Notes under the pieces: model-generated
What the model saw: only the letters and a program-made list of their open reading frames with translations
Told to the model about the DNA's origin: nothing
Database searches by the model: none
Source: Hirudo medicinalis
Taxonomy: Eukaryota; Annelida; Clitellata; Hirudinida; Hirudinidae
Reading direction: 5' to 3'
NCBI GenBank assembly: GCA_011800805.1
Contig: MPNW01000853.1
Span: forward strand, 57,311-101,805
DNA length: 44,495 bases
Shown: positions 25,994-38,600 of the stretch, in pieces
Layout: each line of letters opens with the position of its first letter
Position numbering within the stretch: position 1 is the first letter of the stretch
Program-made: the position numbers and the translations under genes

Positions 25994-26763
25994 ATTCCAC
26001 TTCATAAATTTGTTTCAACCGGATGATGTGAAATCCAACATTACAATCTTAATCACTTAATATATCCTTATTTTAATTAATTTAATTTAATTAATTACTA
26101 AAGTGACACAATTAATTAGCAAACAGTTCTTCAGTAACAGCAGGATGCCACGACGTGAGACAGCATTTACGTGTACAGAAATCAATAGCATCTGTACACT
26201 GCTTCGGACTCAAATTCTTTGAGTACATTAATGTTACAACTCCGCGTAAACCATTAATTGTTTAGTTCTTATTTAACAAGTACCACTTAAAAGTGAATTT
26301 AAGACTGTGAAGATGCAAATTGAATTCGTTATTTTCTCAATGACGTCAAGTATTGCTCATCTTAAAACTGTAAAATATGCATAAAGCATTTAGATTTTTT
26401 TCGATTTCATTAAGTGATTTTTCACTTAATATTCAATATTTAAAATTGTTAAGATTTCAATTTTTGGAAATTCATTTCCGTTAACGATTATTTGACGATG
26501 AAAAGATAAAAGTGCAGAGGCACCTACCGAGTGATTTTTAATTTAATTATTTATAATGTCTTCACCAGGTGGCCACCAGAAATCAATTTATTTTATTAAA
26601 ATTAATTAAACATTAAAATGAAGACATTTGCAAACAAAATTGTTTTAAATTCAAAACTTGGAACAATTATTGGCTGAAAAATATTCAAAAATCACTGAAA
26701 TACTGTAAAAGCCGACGAAAATAATGGTGATGATGACGATGATGATTATGATTATGTTGGCGA

Positions 26764-26815
26764 TGAGATATACAAGTTCAGTGAGGTACAAGCCAAATTA
26801 GCGACAACACCCACT
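26764..26815 (-). CDS. possible short terminal exon of the unassigned minus gene
   Basis: Minus strand: acceptor TTGGCTTACAG, then TGGGTGTTGTCGC. Joined to the phase 1 donor of the exon at 26986-27267, it reads VGVVANLACTSLNLYISSPT and then TAA. The reading is short and unsupported by homology, so chance is quite possible. Confidence 0.2.
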
Positions 26816-26985
26816 GTAAGCCAAATATATATATCCGATATAAATATTCATGAATCGAATAAAAATATCCATGAATAAATGTGGGTCAATAAACCACTTG
26901 AAAGTTCAAATGCTTCTTTGCTTTGAATCACCACTTCCTGTTGTGTCTTCCTCTTCGTCGTCGTCGTCACCCGTCGTCAACTTAC

Positions 26986-27267
26986 CGTTGCGTTGTGGCA
27001 ACGTTTTTAGCGTTTGCGTTGTCAGCTGCAACTTGTCTACAGTCAAGGTCACAGGTGAGGTCATTCTTCCCTCAGCCCTTGCAGTTCCTTGCTTTCTTTT
27101 GATTGGTAGTTCATGAAGACCCTTCTTGTGATTGGTCTCTTCTTTTGGATGTTTGATGCGACTGACGTCAGCACTTGATGGGTGGTCTTTGTTCCTGCTT
27201 GAATCCAAGAGGTCTTTTGAATCAGTTTTGTTCTCTTGTGATAACTTCTTTTGGCGTGCCTTCGATT
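26986..27267 (-). CDS. internal exon of an unassigned minus-strand gene
   Basis: Acceptor TTGTTTAG, 282 bases open in one frame, then the strong donor CAACG|GTAAGT; symmetric phase 1-1. The 94 codons are highly charged and Lys/Asp/Ser-rich (starts [20 protein letters not shown], ends [11 protein letters not shown]), without membrane segments or a known domain. The composition is far from the flanking ATCC repeat, through which the same frame merely stays open by chance. It could be a cytoplasmic tail or disordered linker. It lies downstream of the Ig gene on the same strand, but I cannot show that they are one transcript. Confidence 0.4.
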
Positions 27268-27303
27268 CTAAACAATTGAACAATTCCATTTGAAAATTCT
27301 CTC

Positions 27304-27434
27304 GTCCATCCACTTCATTCTTCCATTCATTCGCTCCATTCTTCCATCCATTCTTCCATCCATCCATCCATACATCCATCCATCCATCCATCCATCCATC
27401 CATCCATCCATCCATCCATCCATCCATCCAACCA
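27304..27434. repeat. CCAT tetranucleotide microsatellite
   Basis: A core of about 17 perfect CATC units (27355-27430) with degenerate CATT/CTTC edges. In three frames it encodes MDGW or HPSI repeats, which are not genes. Confidence 0.95.
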
Positions 27435-27830
27435 TCTCTCCCTCCCTCCCTCCACCTTCTCCGTTGAGACGTTATCCTTGAATGTAGTGGAAAATCTAGC
27501 AAATGTATTTCTGAAACTTAAGTGTGCACTGCACAACACCTTATCATCCTAAACATCCCCGCCATCACTATCATCATTCCATTTCCATATTCGCCATCTT
27601 TTACTCTATAACTTTTGATCCATTATTTTTTTTCATTTCGTCAGTAAATTGAGAAAGTATATTTTTTGAACAGATTTATATTCATCTAAAATTTCATTGA
27701 ATCTCATTCTTTCTTTGAAGTTCAAAAAAGACTGCAATAAATTATTTGAGGACCACATTTAGCCTAAAAAATCATACAACATGAAGATAATCATAAACTT
27801 TTGCAATACGTAATTCAAAGAATTGAAAAG

Positions 27831-27863
<33 letters not shown>
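27831..27863. repeat. ATC microsatellite
   Basis: Eleven ATC units directly beside the proposed minus-strand exon at 27865-27933. Confidence 0.9.
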
Positions 27864-27864
27864 C

Positions 27865-28072
27865 AGTCATCGTCTCCATTCCTTCATCAAATATTCCATC
27901 ATCTTCAATCCAATCAAGGATGACGTCACCAACCTGAAACATAAAACTTTTGCTTCCTCAATCGGAATCCATTGTTGGCAACACAAACATACCTCCCATC
28001 GAACTGGTGCGAATATCTGCAAGAATTTGTTACTTTGTGACACCTTTCGTTTCTTTAATATTTCAGTTATTT
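27865..28072 (-). CDS. two possible exons of an unassigned minus-strand gene
   Basis: Exon 28072..27993 (acceptor AAGTTGCAG, donor GGGAG|GTATGT) and exon 27933..27865 (acceptor ATGTTTCAG, donor ACT|GTGATG next to the GAT repeat). The join is phase 0 and reads KFLQIFAPVRWE followed by VGDVILDWIEDDGIFDEGME, an acidic, well-composed stretch unlike random AT-rich DNA. I do not recognise it. Its outgoing phase (0) does not match the exon at 26986-27267 (needs 1), so a further exon or a different gene is implied. Confidence 0.3.
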
Positions 28073-28185
28073 CTGCAACTTTTACGAGGATTTCAATGTT
28101 CTTTGATTTTTTTTTTATATATTCTGTGATTCTCATGTTGAAATTTGTAAAACAATAAATTAATACGTTTATAATAATAACATAA

Positions 28186-28258
28186 TAATGACAGTGATGA
28201 CGATGACGATGATGACGATGATGATGATGATGATGATGATGATGACGATGATGATGAT
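28186..28258. repeat. GAT/GAC microsatellite
   Basis: GATGAC-type tract, about 24 units. Confidence 0.9.
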
Positions 28259-28543
28259 ACTTCCAAAAACTATTATCACCAACGACACGATGAACACAAA
28301 GAATATGTACTAGCAACAATTGGAGGCAAATAATGCTATCAAATGTCAACGTGGAACAACCAATTTATGCAATCAATACCACTTGGAGTTTCAATTTCAT
28401 TCTTTTTATTATTTAACCCTTTTATTTGATGTTATTATTGTTTAAAATATTTATTAAAATTATTTCTAATTTTGAATTTCTAATTATAAATATTTTGTGA
28501 TTATTTTTGCTAAATGTAATATATAATATCCAATAATATGTCA

Positions 28544-28571
28544 ATAATAATAATAATAATAATAATAATAT
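28544..28571. repeat. AAT microsatellite
   Basis: About nine AAT units. Confidence 0.9.
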
Positions 28572-28790
28572 GTAATATGTCAACAAATTAATAATAATTG
28601 ATTAAAAAAATAATAAAAAACAAAGAAAATGTTATTAAAAGAAGACCTGAGATTTCAATTGAAATACATTTGAACGAGTCACTTGTGACGTCATTAACAT
28701 CTCGTTGGACTCAATTTATTTTTTTGGAACTTCTCTTATCACCGGAGTTGTTTTGCATTTTTTCAATAAGAACGATATTGTTGATATTAC

Positions 28791-28847
<57 letters not shown>

Positions 28848-28913
28848 CGTTATTATTATTATCATTATTATCACAATTATTATTGTTATTGAGATTATTA
28901 TTATTATTATTAT
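28791..28913. repeat. ATT microsatellite
   Basis: More than 40 ATT units with ATC, GTT and GAG interruptions. It gives spurious poly-Leu and poly-Ile frames. Confidence 0.95.
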
Positions 28914-29119
28914 CTTTAATTCAGAAACATGATTGGTCACCCTGGGAGTTGGGTTAATGTCCAATTACGAAGATAGAGTCCAACAATGCACCTAATAATA
29001 TTCATGACCTATTTTGTCAGCACTTTCTCACTTATTTCAATTTTGATGTTGCTTTTTTAATGCTTTTATTTCATTAAAATATTCCTTTGATCGAACCTTC
29101 ATTCCTTTCCTCAAGTCGG

Positions 29120-29435
29120 ATTAAAATCTATAATATAAAACAGAAAATGCACGTGTATGTCTGTCTGTCCCAAGAACTCCTCCCAAACGGTGAAAGGTAG
29201 CGACTTGAAATTTGCACACGTCATTCTTTATGCCATTCTTAGCCATTCAATTGTGCTATTTTCAATTTTCAACTTTTAAGTTCTCCAACTTTCACCTTTT
29301 CCTAAATCGCATACGACCTTCAAACTCGAGATTAATGAAAGCAAAGAGCATTATTGCGCTCCTATACGGTCTTATGCTCAAGACTTCGCCTCTCACGATG
29401 GCAGCAAGGGTTCGAATCCCGTTGAGGGTGCATCA
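29120..29435 (+). mobile_element. tRNA-like / SINE-like segment
   Basis: Contains a perfect RNA polymerase III B box, GGTTCGAATCC, at 29409-29419 within tRNA-like text (ACTTCGCCTCTCACGATGG, then GCAGCAAGGG). Upstream, ATAAAACAGAAAATGCACG, TCTGTCTGTCC and GCGACTTGAAATTTGCACA resemble a dispersed-repeat module common in invertebrates. The acceptor stem and A box cannot be paired into a full cloverleaf, so this is a tRNA-derived SINE relic or pseudo-tRNA and not a functional tRNA. Confidence 0.4.
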
Positions 29436-29566
29436 TCCAGTTCCTTTTCCAAGCATGTCACTACATTTTCCCATTAATAACGGCAGGAATAAAATTAATT
29501 ATGAAAAAAATTGAATGAATAAAAGTGAGTTTGAATATATCACTGTCGAAGCCGGTTTAAACAAGC

Positions 29567-29591
29567 TAATAATAATAATAATAATAATAAC

Positions 29592-29628
<37 letters not shown>
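29567..29628. repeat. AAT microsatellite
   Basis: About 20 AAT units with AAC interruptions. Confidence 0.95.
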
Positions 29629-29629
<1 letters not shown>

Positions 29630-29988
29630 CAAAGAAACATAATGTTGGACTTGCCTCACTATGACCAAAGTTGATGAAACAAAGTTTTGTCTCCAATCAC
29701 TTGAATCATCCTGAAGGTGAATTATGATTCACTAGTGCGATGAATTAGTGAAGTACATGAAATGGCATGAATTATGAATTAAAGCATGAATTATTTTTAA
29801 AAAGAAATACAATATTTCATTATGTAATATTAAAATTAGGCAAATTTGGCAAATTTAATATTAGTTAAATCAGTTATAATTTAATAATTATTAAAAGCCA
29901 ATGGTTATTAATTACAAAATTACTGTGTCATGTTACAATGTAATTAATAAATATTTTTCCTGAACCAACAATACAATTGCGTGATATT

Positions 29989-30069
29989 AAATTATATTAT
30001 ATTACATTACATTACATTATGCAGTGTCGTGTGGTGTTGCGTTAAGTTATATTACATTGCATTGCATTT
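29989..30069. repeat. ATTAC/ATTGC pentanucleotide tract
   Basis: Short degenerate ATTAC and ATTGC units on both sides of a GTGTCGTGTGGTG interruption. Confidence 0.6.
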
Positions 30070-30236
30070 CATAGCATCTCAACTGGAACAACTAGGCAAA
30101 TGGTTGATTGGTATATAAATTTGGTTAAAGGTTAATTATGATCAATATTGGATCCATGGGAGTTTATAAATACTCCATTTATAACACATAATATTCTCTA
30201 CTAAAAAATACGTATAATATCATTCTATCAACTCAC

Positions 30237-33200
30237 AATTATATAATAATTCTTTCCACTGGTTACTGGCTCTCTGCCCTTGTACCATGCAATGCTTGGC
30301 TGGGGGTTGGGTGAGCCCCTGGTCTCACACATGAGGAGATAGGACTTGCCCAGAATGGGGAGGGGATCAACGGTGCTGGCAGGGTACCAATGTCGGCTGT
30401 CGTAGCGCATCTTGTATCCGTCCAACTTCCACGGGTTGTCTAAATTATTGTCAACATTGAATTACTATTTATTAATTCTTTAAATATTTTTAAAACGTAA
30501 TATTTTTATTTTATTTTCTCAATTAGTTACCTTAGTTATTTATTTTTCATTGCTAGACTGGGATATCACAAATATCAAAATACGTGCAATAGCTTCTTAT
30601 TTCAAAATCTTAAATCAAATAGATTTATTCACCAAATTAACTTCTCATGCTTGTTATAAAAAAAAGTTGATTGTAATTAACAATTATTACTTATTGATTA
30701 TTTCAAAGAGGTGTTTAGAGGTTAATTATTAATTAAAGATCAAGAAGCGAATGCAGGCCGATACAGAAGAAGGTTGAGTTGAGTTGAAAGAGAACTGTCA
30801 ATTGAATTATCCCGTTGCATCAGAACTCAAACGAAGAAGATGAAATTCGATGACGACTGCAAGTGTTTCTGAGGCGAGTGACACGCGGTTAAAAAGCACC
30901 ATTTCAAGGTTTGGTTTCAATTTTTCTTGCACCAACCGTAAGTGGTCCACGTCAATTATGCATTTCTATTTTTAACTCGGCATTAACTTATAAAGCTGCT
31001 CGTAACTTATGCTAGCGTCTTCTTGTTGTAACTACGTAGTAAATATTGTAAACATTATACAATAACATAATATAATATTACAATGTATTTATTAATAATT
31101 AATTATAATTATATTATTTAATTATTTGAATGTTTAGTTACTTTAATTAATTTAATTAATTGAATGTAAAATGAAATGCCAACCTTCAACTATGATTGAA
31201 AATTTATAAGAAACGACTGGCTGAACGAAGTTGTCCAGGTAGCACACGTAGACACCTGTATCGTATTCTGTGACCGCCTTCACGAAGAGTCCATTGCCCT
31301 GAGATCCAAGGAATTGAAGCAAGCAAATTATTTACTTATTTACAAATAAATGCAGTGTAGTGCTTATCGATCCATGAATGTTCTTTCACTTTACAAGTGT
31401 ATTTATATTCGATTATGAAACAACTTAATTCAATTAAAACCCAGTATTGATGGCTTCCATCGGGCAGGGTACGATTCCTGTCCTCCCTGGTCCAATAGAC
31501 GATGGGCAGAGGATACCCTGTGGCATTGCACCAGAGGGTCACGTCGCTGTCCACTTTCACTCTGGTTTCGGCAGGGCTCGTATGCGCTTCAATCTTCGAA
31601 TCTGAATCGGTGATAGTCACAAAAAGATTTTGTTATTGAGTTGTTGATTTCATTCTAGAAGAGTTGTATTCTCGTCAATTGATTCAAACAAAATTTTTTA
31701 AATAAATTTGTCATCTGCTCATTGTGAAAGATCGTGAAATGGTTGAGGTTATACTTTTTAATTCATCATCTGTATGTTTTAATTCAAATTTTTAGCCTCC
31801 ACTTTTGCTCTCATTCAACGCGCCTTTCATCTTGCAATTGTTGACATAACAAGCACATATCACATGTCAATCTTTCATCTTTCAATTGTCAATTGAAGCA
31901 CAAAGTCATTCATTATCTACAATTTCTCATACCTAATAAAATCCACAACATCTCGAAAGAAAGGAAAAACGAATGAATTCTAAAGAATGAATGAAACAAA
32001 CCGGTGACATTGAGAACCATGTACTTGTGCCTCGTGCTAGATCCGGCAAGGTTACATCTGTAGTAACCAGCATCTGACTTTCTCACGCGTCTGATGATGA
32101 GCACGCTCAGGGCGCTGTTATGCGGTCTGAAAACCCTGAATCTCTTGTCCCTCAGAACCAAGGTCTTGCCCGTCGCTATGACAACGGGGTTGGTTTCTTG
32201 GTTTAAGTGGGAGTAGTAGTTGGTGTCGAAGGGTGGCGAAGCGTCGACGTTGCTTCTGATGTTGTTGTCGTCGAAGTTACGCTTCCTTTTCCTGTTTAAT
32301 CTGCTGTTGTTGTTTGTCGTATGCTGGGTGTTGAACTCGCTATCTTCTATCAGGGACTCTTTGACCCAGTCGATCTGACAAATTGATATTGATGACCCAA
32401 TTTTAATGAACCTATCGGCTGAATCTTTCATCCAATCAATTCAGGTCATCATCCACATTCCATTCATTCTTTCATCCAGACTTTCAAGCCTTCACGACCG
32501 ATCGCTCCGATTAAATTTCCACCCATTCATCCGTCCATTCTTCCGTCCATCCCTACACCCACTCATCGGCTCATCTATTCATCCTTCCATTTACCCTTCC
32601 CTCTATCCATCCATCCATCCGTCCCAACATGCGGCATTGTTTCCACTGCAACTTGAGCCAACATCTCAAGAGCAAGATTTTTGTGCTCCTTCTAATTTTT
32701 TATTTCAAATTCCTGGGATTTTACTGGCTCAAACGAATTATTCCTCATCAGACCTTAAACCGATGACGTGAACATTTTCCAGTTTAATTGATTAAATAAA
32801 AAATAAATACATTAACCACATGCTCTCTGAGGGAAGATGTGGCGGAGATTAAAAGAACGGAAGCGAATGAAATAAATGTTTGAGTGCAGACAACCTCAGG
32901 CGAAGACTGGCAGGTAAATTATCGACCAGCGAACTTTATGAACCATTACTTCGAATGTTGCCGTTTCATTGTTTCCATCTTGTTGCTGTTGTTGCTTTAT
33001 CCAGCAACTATTTCCAGCTTAAGACAAGAAATAATAATTCCTCCACTTTTTGAGGTACGAACAAATAAAGCTTTTCCAAGCCGCCAACAAACCAACATCT
33101 CACTCAGTTACGAACTTTTTGCAGACAACAACTCGACCTTCGCCACTCAACAACCTCATCAACAACGCACAACAACACACAACAACACACACAACAACAC

Positions 33201-33364
33201 ACAACAACACACACAACAACACAACAACGCACATGTCTGACAGAATAAAACTTTGTTTCTTTTCCATCGGCGATCAACTGCTAATGAAGGGATAAAGTGG
33301 CTTCAGTAAGAAACGCATAATTAACAATAATAACGCAAACAAATAATTACAAAAATAATAATGC

Positions 33365-33404
<40 letters not shown>

Positions 33405-33587
33405 AATAAATATTAGTAATTTGAAATAATACATTCTAAAAATATTCCAAAGTCGAAGAAAAACATAGATGAAGTAGTTATTCCCATTATGTCAATAAAT
33501 TGTCAATTGAGTTTAACCTTTGCATCATTTGAAGTTTTAAAAAGCAGACGCCACTTCGCTGGTTCGGATGTTTTCAAAATGGTCCAN

Positions 33588-33677
<90 letters not shown>

Positions 33678-34073
33678 CAATAACAATAATAATAATAACA
33701 ACGCAAACACCAATAAAAGATGATTATTAAATTAATACCGCGAGTACTAGTATTTCTTACTTCTAGAAATAAAAAGAAATACTAGTACAACAAGTACAAG
33801 TACTGACACAAACAACAACACCAACACTACAAAACGTAACCAACGAGAACAACAACATCAAACGAACATTTCCATTCTTGAGTTGTTGGAAGAGGGCATC
33901 AAAACTGCAGTGGATGACAGCTGTGTCTCCGACGGCCACCGTGGTGCTGAACCAAATGTGCTCCACACTGTTCAGTGCGTTGTCTTCGTTACCTCCGGCT
34001 GTTCAGATTATTATTGCCAAACATTAGTCAGGGAATTTATACAAGCTAAGTCACATTGTTAACGCGTCACATG

Positions 34074-34105
<32 letters not shown>

Positions 34106-35416
34106 GTTGTTGTTGTTAATTCGTGATAAATAATTAATTAAGCATTAGTACCAATCACAGCATTCGAAATTAGCGAATTCTACAAAAATCTCGAAAACAA
34201 ATGCATTCTGAGTACGCCGGGGACAAAAGATTCTGCCGCTCATCTTGTAATTTAAATGATGATTCTGGTTATGATTATGATCATGATTGCGATTGTAATT
34301 ATTATTGTAATTATGATTATGATCGTTATTACGATTGCGATTGTTACTTTGATAATAATGTCATTATGATGGCATCACGTAAATATTACTGCTTTGTAAA
34401 GCATCGCTTATCATTTTATTTTCACAAAACAAAATGACAACGTTTGACAGCTTTGATTTCTACGATATTCTCCGTTTTTCCTCAAAATTCAACAAATTGG
34501 AAGCATCGAAGCGCATTTAACAAACAACTTGTTTAATGGCGCTCTCCTCTGAAATTGTCGATAATTGGTTTATAATTATTTTATAAACGCCACAATTTCC
34601 TCTTCAACGAACGCAATTGTTTCAAATGAAAGCAATCAACTCCTATGAATTTGAGTCGCAATAAAGAACGTTCCAATGTTTTCTGCGTAACATTCACCGA
34701 ACTCGGAAAGTTACATTTGAAGTTGTAACGTGATAAGATGGTGACTGCAGTTCTTAGTGATTCAAAAATGAATTCATTCACATGTTCTTCGCATTGCTGG
34801 AAAAATGAATAGAAATCATCACAAAGGAATCTTCAATTTGTCGTAAACTGTGATAAACTGAATTGAATTTGGGGAGTTTATTTCTCAAAAAAAAAGGAAT
34901 GAAAGAATGAACGAGTCAGTGAAAGAGTGAAATTGTGAAAAGGTGTGGAATGTAGAAAGAAATATTTGAAGAAAAAAATGAGGATCTGAAACAGGGACAG
35001 GTGGAAAATATTGAGGACATCCGAGAAAACAAAGAGTGATGGATGGAGTGATGGATGGAGGGATTGACGAGTGAAGGACTACGATGATCCCGTAATTATT
35101 CATAAATAGAGTAAGTGTCACATAATTTTCACATTTTGGAGTGAAAGACATTTGCATTCAGGTCACGCATGCAAGTTGTTCAATAATTCTTAAAGATTCA
35201 CAACAACACAACGTAAGTAGTTCGTAACTACTAACACGTGAAGTCGTTAGCTGCTTTCTGATGCAATATTTTGTTGGCCAACAATTGAATAAATCCAATT
35301 AATAACAAATAATAACAAGTATTAACCATTCTTATCAATTATTAACAATTAATCAAATGATCATTTTGTTCACAAATCTCAAAATGTTAAACTTTCATTT
35401 CGGTTCTTCAATATTA

Positions 35417-35456
<40 letters not shown>

Positions 35457-35610
35457 TTTTTTGTTAAGGAGTATTTTTTTCTTTTTTACAACTCCCTGTA
35501 GCATCGCGAATCAGGAGAATGTCGGAGTTTGATTTAAGAGAGACTTTCTCCAAGCACTCATTACAGCCCCGACACTCTTAAGCTGGTACCTACATCATCA
35601 TCATCATTAT

Positions 35611-35642
<32 letters not shown>

Positions 35643-38600
35643 TCATCGTCGTCGTCGTCGCCATCGTCATTACCATCACCGTCACTACCATCATTATCAT
35701 TGCCACCAGGGCAACATGATATGAACATGGTATTAATGAATTACTCCATAAAAATATAATTTACACAGTAAATTCCAACAGCAACTTGTTTGTGCATTTT
35801 AATTAGCACTGATTTTCAAATGCATTTTACGCAGCTCCGCAGGATTATTGAGTCGCAGGAACGAAAACAACAACAATGCCGATAATAATAATAATAATTT
35901 TTTTTTATTATAATAATATAATAATATTAAAGATAATATATAATAATATATATAATACATTAATGATAATATAATAATATTATTGTAATATTATTGCCAC
36001 ATATATTAATATAATAAAATAATTCATATTATTAGATCTTAATAATCGTCATGATGCAGCATTAAGAACAGCATGTTATCACCAATGAATACAACATTGA
36101 ATTGAATGCATTGTAATGTGACGTGTTACAAGTACTTGCAAATGTAGCAGAGGTTCAAGGTAAGGTTAATGTTAATGTTCTTACATTCTTCCCACAATTG
36201 CATCACCTTCGTCATCATCATCATCATCGCCATCGTCATCATCATCATCATCATCATCAATCGTTGTCCTCATCAGTGCCGTAGTAAATCCCACAAGTTG
36301 CATTAACTCTCGTTAAAATTTGTTTACTGCAATTCGAGAATTCTCAAACGTCAACTTATTTCCCAACAAAAATGTTCCTTTTTTTATTTGATTTTAAACC
36401 AGTTAATTTAAACATTACTTGATCGAGAATTCTTGAGGACAACAATTAATAAGCAATAATGAATATTTCATTGCATTTTCCAAGGTTTAAGTCTTTTGCT
36501 TGAAGCATTTCTGATTTAAATCTGTTTAATTTAGATTTTCGCACATTTATCAAATTTATTAACAACATTATTAATCTGAAATCTGAACAAATCATCGTCA
36601 TCATCACCACCACCAACATCATCATCATCATCATCATCACTGTTCAAATGTTTTAAACACAATTCCATCAACAAGCCGATGTTCAAACAAACCGCTTTTT
36701 CACCGAGCCTTTTGAGCGGCGCCCACTAACTTGTCCATCATCGCCGTCATCGTCATAATCATCATCATCGTCGTCGACATCATTATCATCACCATCATCG
36801 TCGTCATTATCATAACCATTATCATGTCATGTATTTATTTAAATCAATTGCTTAGCTCCAAGAATTAGACTAACCATCATCATCATCACCACCATCATCA
36901 TCATCATCGCAGTTATACAAATTAGCACGTGTCGTGAAGTTATTGCATGTGGAACGTCGAAAACCTGAGGAAATGTCATAGTTGACTGAATGTCACGGTT
37001 GACTTGAGTCTTCTTTGTTCATTTTATTTAATTGAATAACAAAGTTTTCATTGTTCCAAAATTGGTAAACAATAAATAATTTTGCGCATTTATCTTAAAA
37101 TTGACTATTTTCTTATTTTCTCACATTATTAACAAAAAAATGAACTAAATTTAAAAATATTTGCACTGAAAAATTGAACATGAAATTCGAAATGAAGGAA
37201 TGGATTGAAATATTTTTAACAATTTTCAAGTTTAAGATCAAACTTGCTGATAAACTACGCTGTTACTTCAACCGTGATATTATGATAATTTAATATTTAT
37301 AATAATAATATCATGATTTAAATATATAATAATATAGGTCAACGATCAAAAAACACACAAAAGTTGAAAATATTTAATTAAAAAAAAACAAATATTTAAT
37401 AAAAACCAATTGAATAATTAATGAAATTAATTTTATTCACAAATTAAGTTGAATGTTCTTTGAATTTGTACACCAAATAAAATGTAATTCGTTGAATGAC
37501 TTTCGCAGATGCAACTGATTCGAGTGTCACGGAGACAATAAGAATTTTAATGAGAATTTGATGGTGGTTTCAGATGGGTGGGTGGTTCAGGTCAGATTGT
37601 TAAATAAATAAAGAATTAATGGATAATTAATTAATTAATGGATTTTATTAACTGGTTTTAATTATCGATATCTCGATATTTAACGAATATTATCGGCATA
37701 ACATTAGAAAAATCATCTCCGAAAAGATAAAAACCTAAAAAAGGTCTTCAAAAATCAAAGCCAAAAAAAAAATTAAATTGTGGATTCGCCCCTGGGTTCG
37801 AGGTGCTGTTCGTGGTTGTTCAGTGAGTTGATCCCAGGGATGTGTAATTATGAAATATAAATTATGAAATGTAATTATGAAATATAATTATGAAATGTAA
37901 TTATGAAATATAACTATTAAATGTAATTATGAAATATAAATTATGAAATGTAATTATTTCATAAAACATTCAGAAAATCGTTTTCAAGTGGAATTTCATG
38001 CAATTTGTTTATCTCTGACAATTAAGCGTTCCTCCTTGCGTGATCATGGCAGCAGCAGCAGTGATGACGATGATGATGACGATGATGATGACGATGATGA
38101 TGACGATGGTGCTTCTAGAACCAGGCGAGTCTCCCAAAGCAGAGGATTTAATGCATTAATTTATTAATGTTGCAATTTATAAAAAAAATATTCGCTACAA
38201 AGATCTCCATGATAATATTATTATTTAGATCATTCGGATAACCCAAATCCTTATGGATTAAATGCAATGGCATCTGGGAATTAAATGCATTACTTAAGAT
38301 AATTCATTTAAATAATCCTGGGTCGTTGATGAGAACAATAATCTTGACGTGCTTAGTTGTTTTGTTGTAGTCGTTGTTTGTTATGTGTTGCAGTCCTTGT
38401 TATGTGTTGTAGTACTTGTTATGTGTTGTAGTACTTGTTATGTGTTGCAGTCCTTGTTATGTGTTGTAGTACTTGTTATGTGTTGTAGTCCTTGTTATGT
38501 GTTGCAGTCCTTGTTATGTGTTGTAGTCCTTGTTATGTGTTGTAGTACTTGTTATGTGTTGTATTCCTAGTTATATGTTGTAGTCCTTGTTATGTGTTGT

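Larger units (their letters stand above)
24323..26760. other. gene-free stretch upstream of Rab3
   Basis: Probably contains the Rab3 promoter and 5' UTR near 24323-24480. The rest is AT-rich with AAT tracts (25207-25227, 25359-25396), an ATC tract (25558-25615) and a small inverted-repeat element (25926-25993). Short frames at 24481-24708 (-) and 24795-24980 (+) show no motif. Confidence 0.5.

Noticed and set aside
26906..27502. 198-codon minus ORF with MDGW repeats
   Set aside because: The repeat part is the translated ATCC microsatellite; only the interval 26986-27267, bounded by splice sites, is kept as a candidate exon.
27867..28349. 160-codon minus ORF starting with a hydrophobic segment and poly-His
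   Set aside because: The poly-His part is a GAT microsatellite; the start is not linked to the credible exons at 27865-28072.
29120..29160. TACACGTGC on the minus strand as the missing second Cys of Ig3
   Set aside because: The flanking residues do not follow the Ig pattern, a stop follows soon, and the text belongs to the SINE-like repeat.
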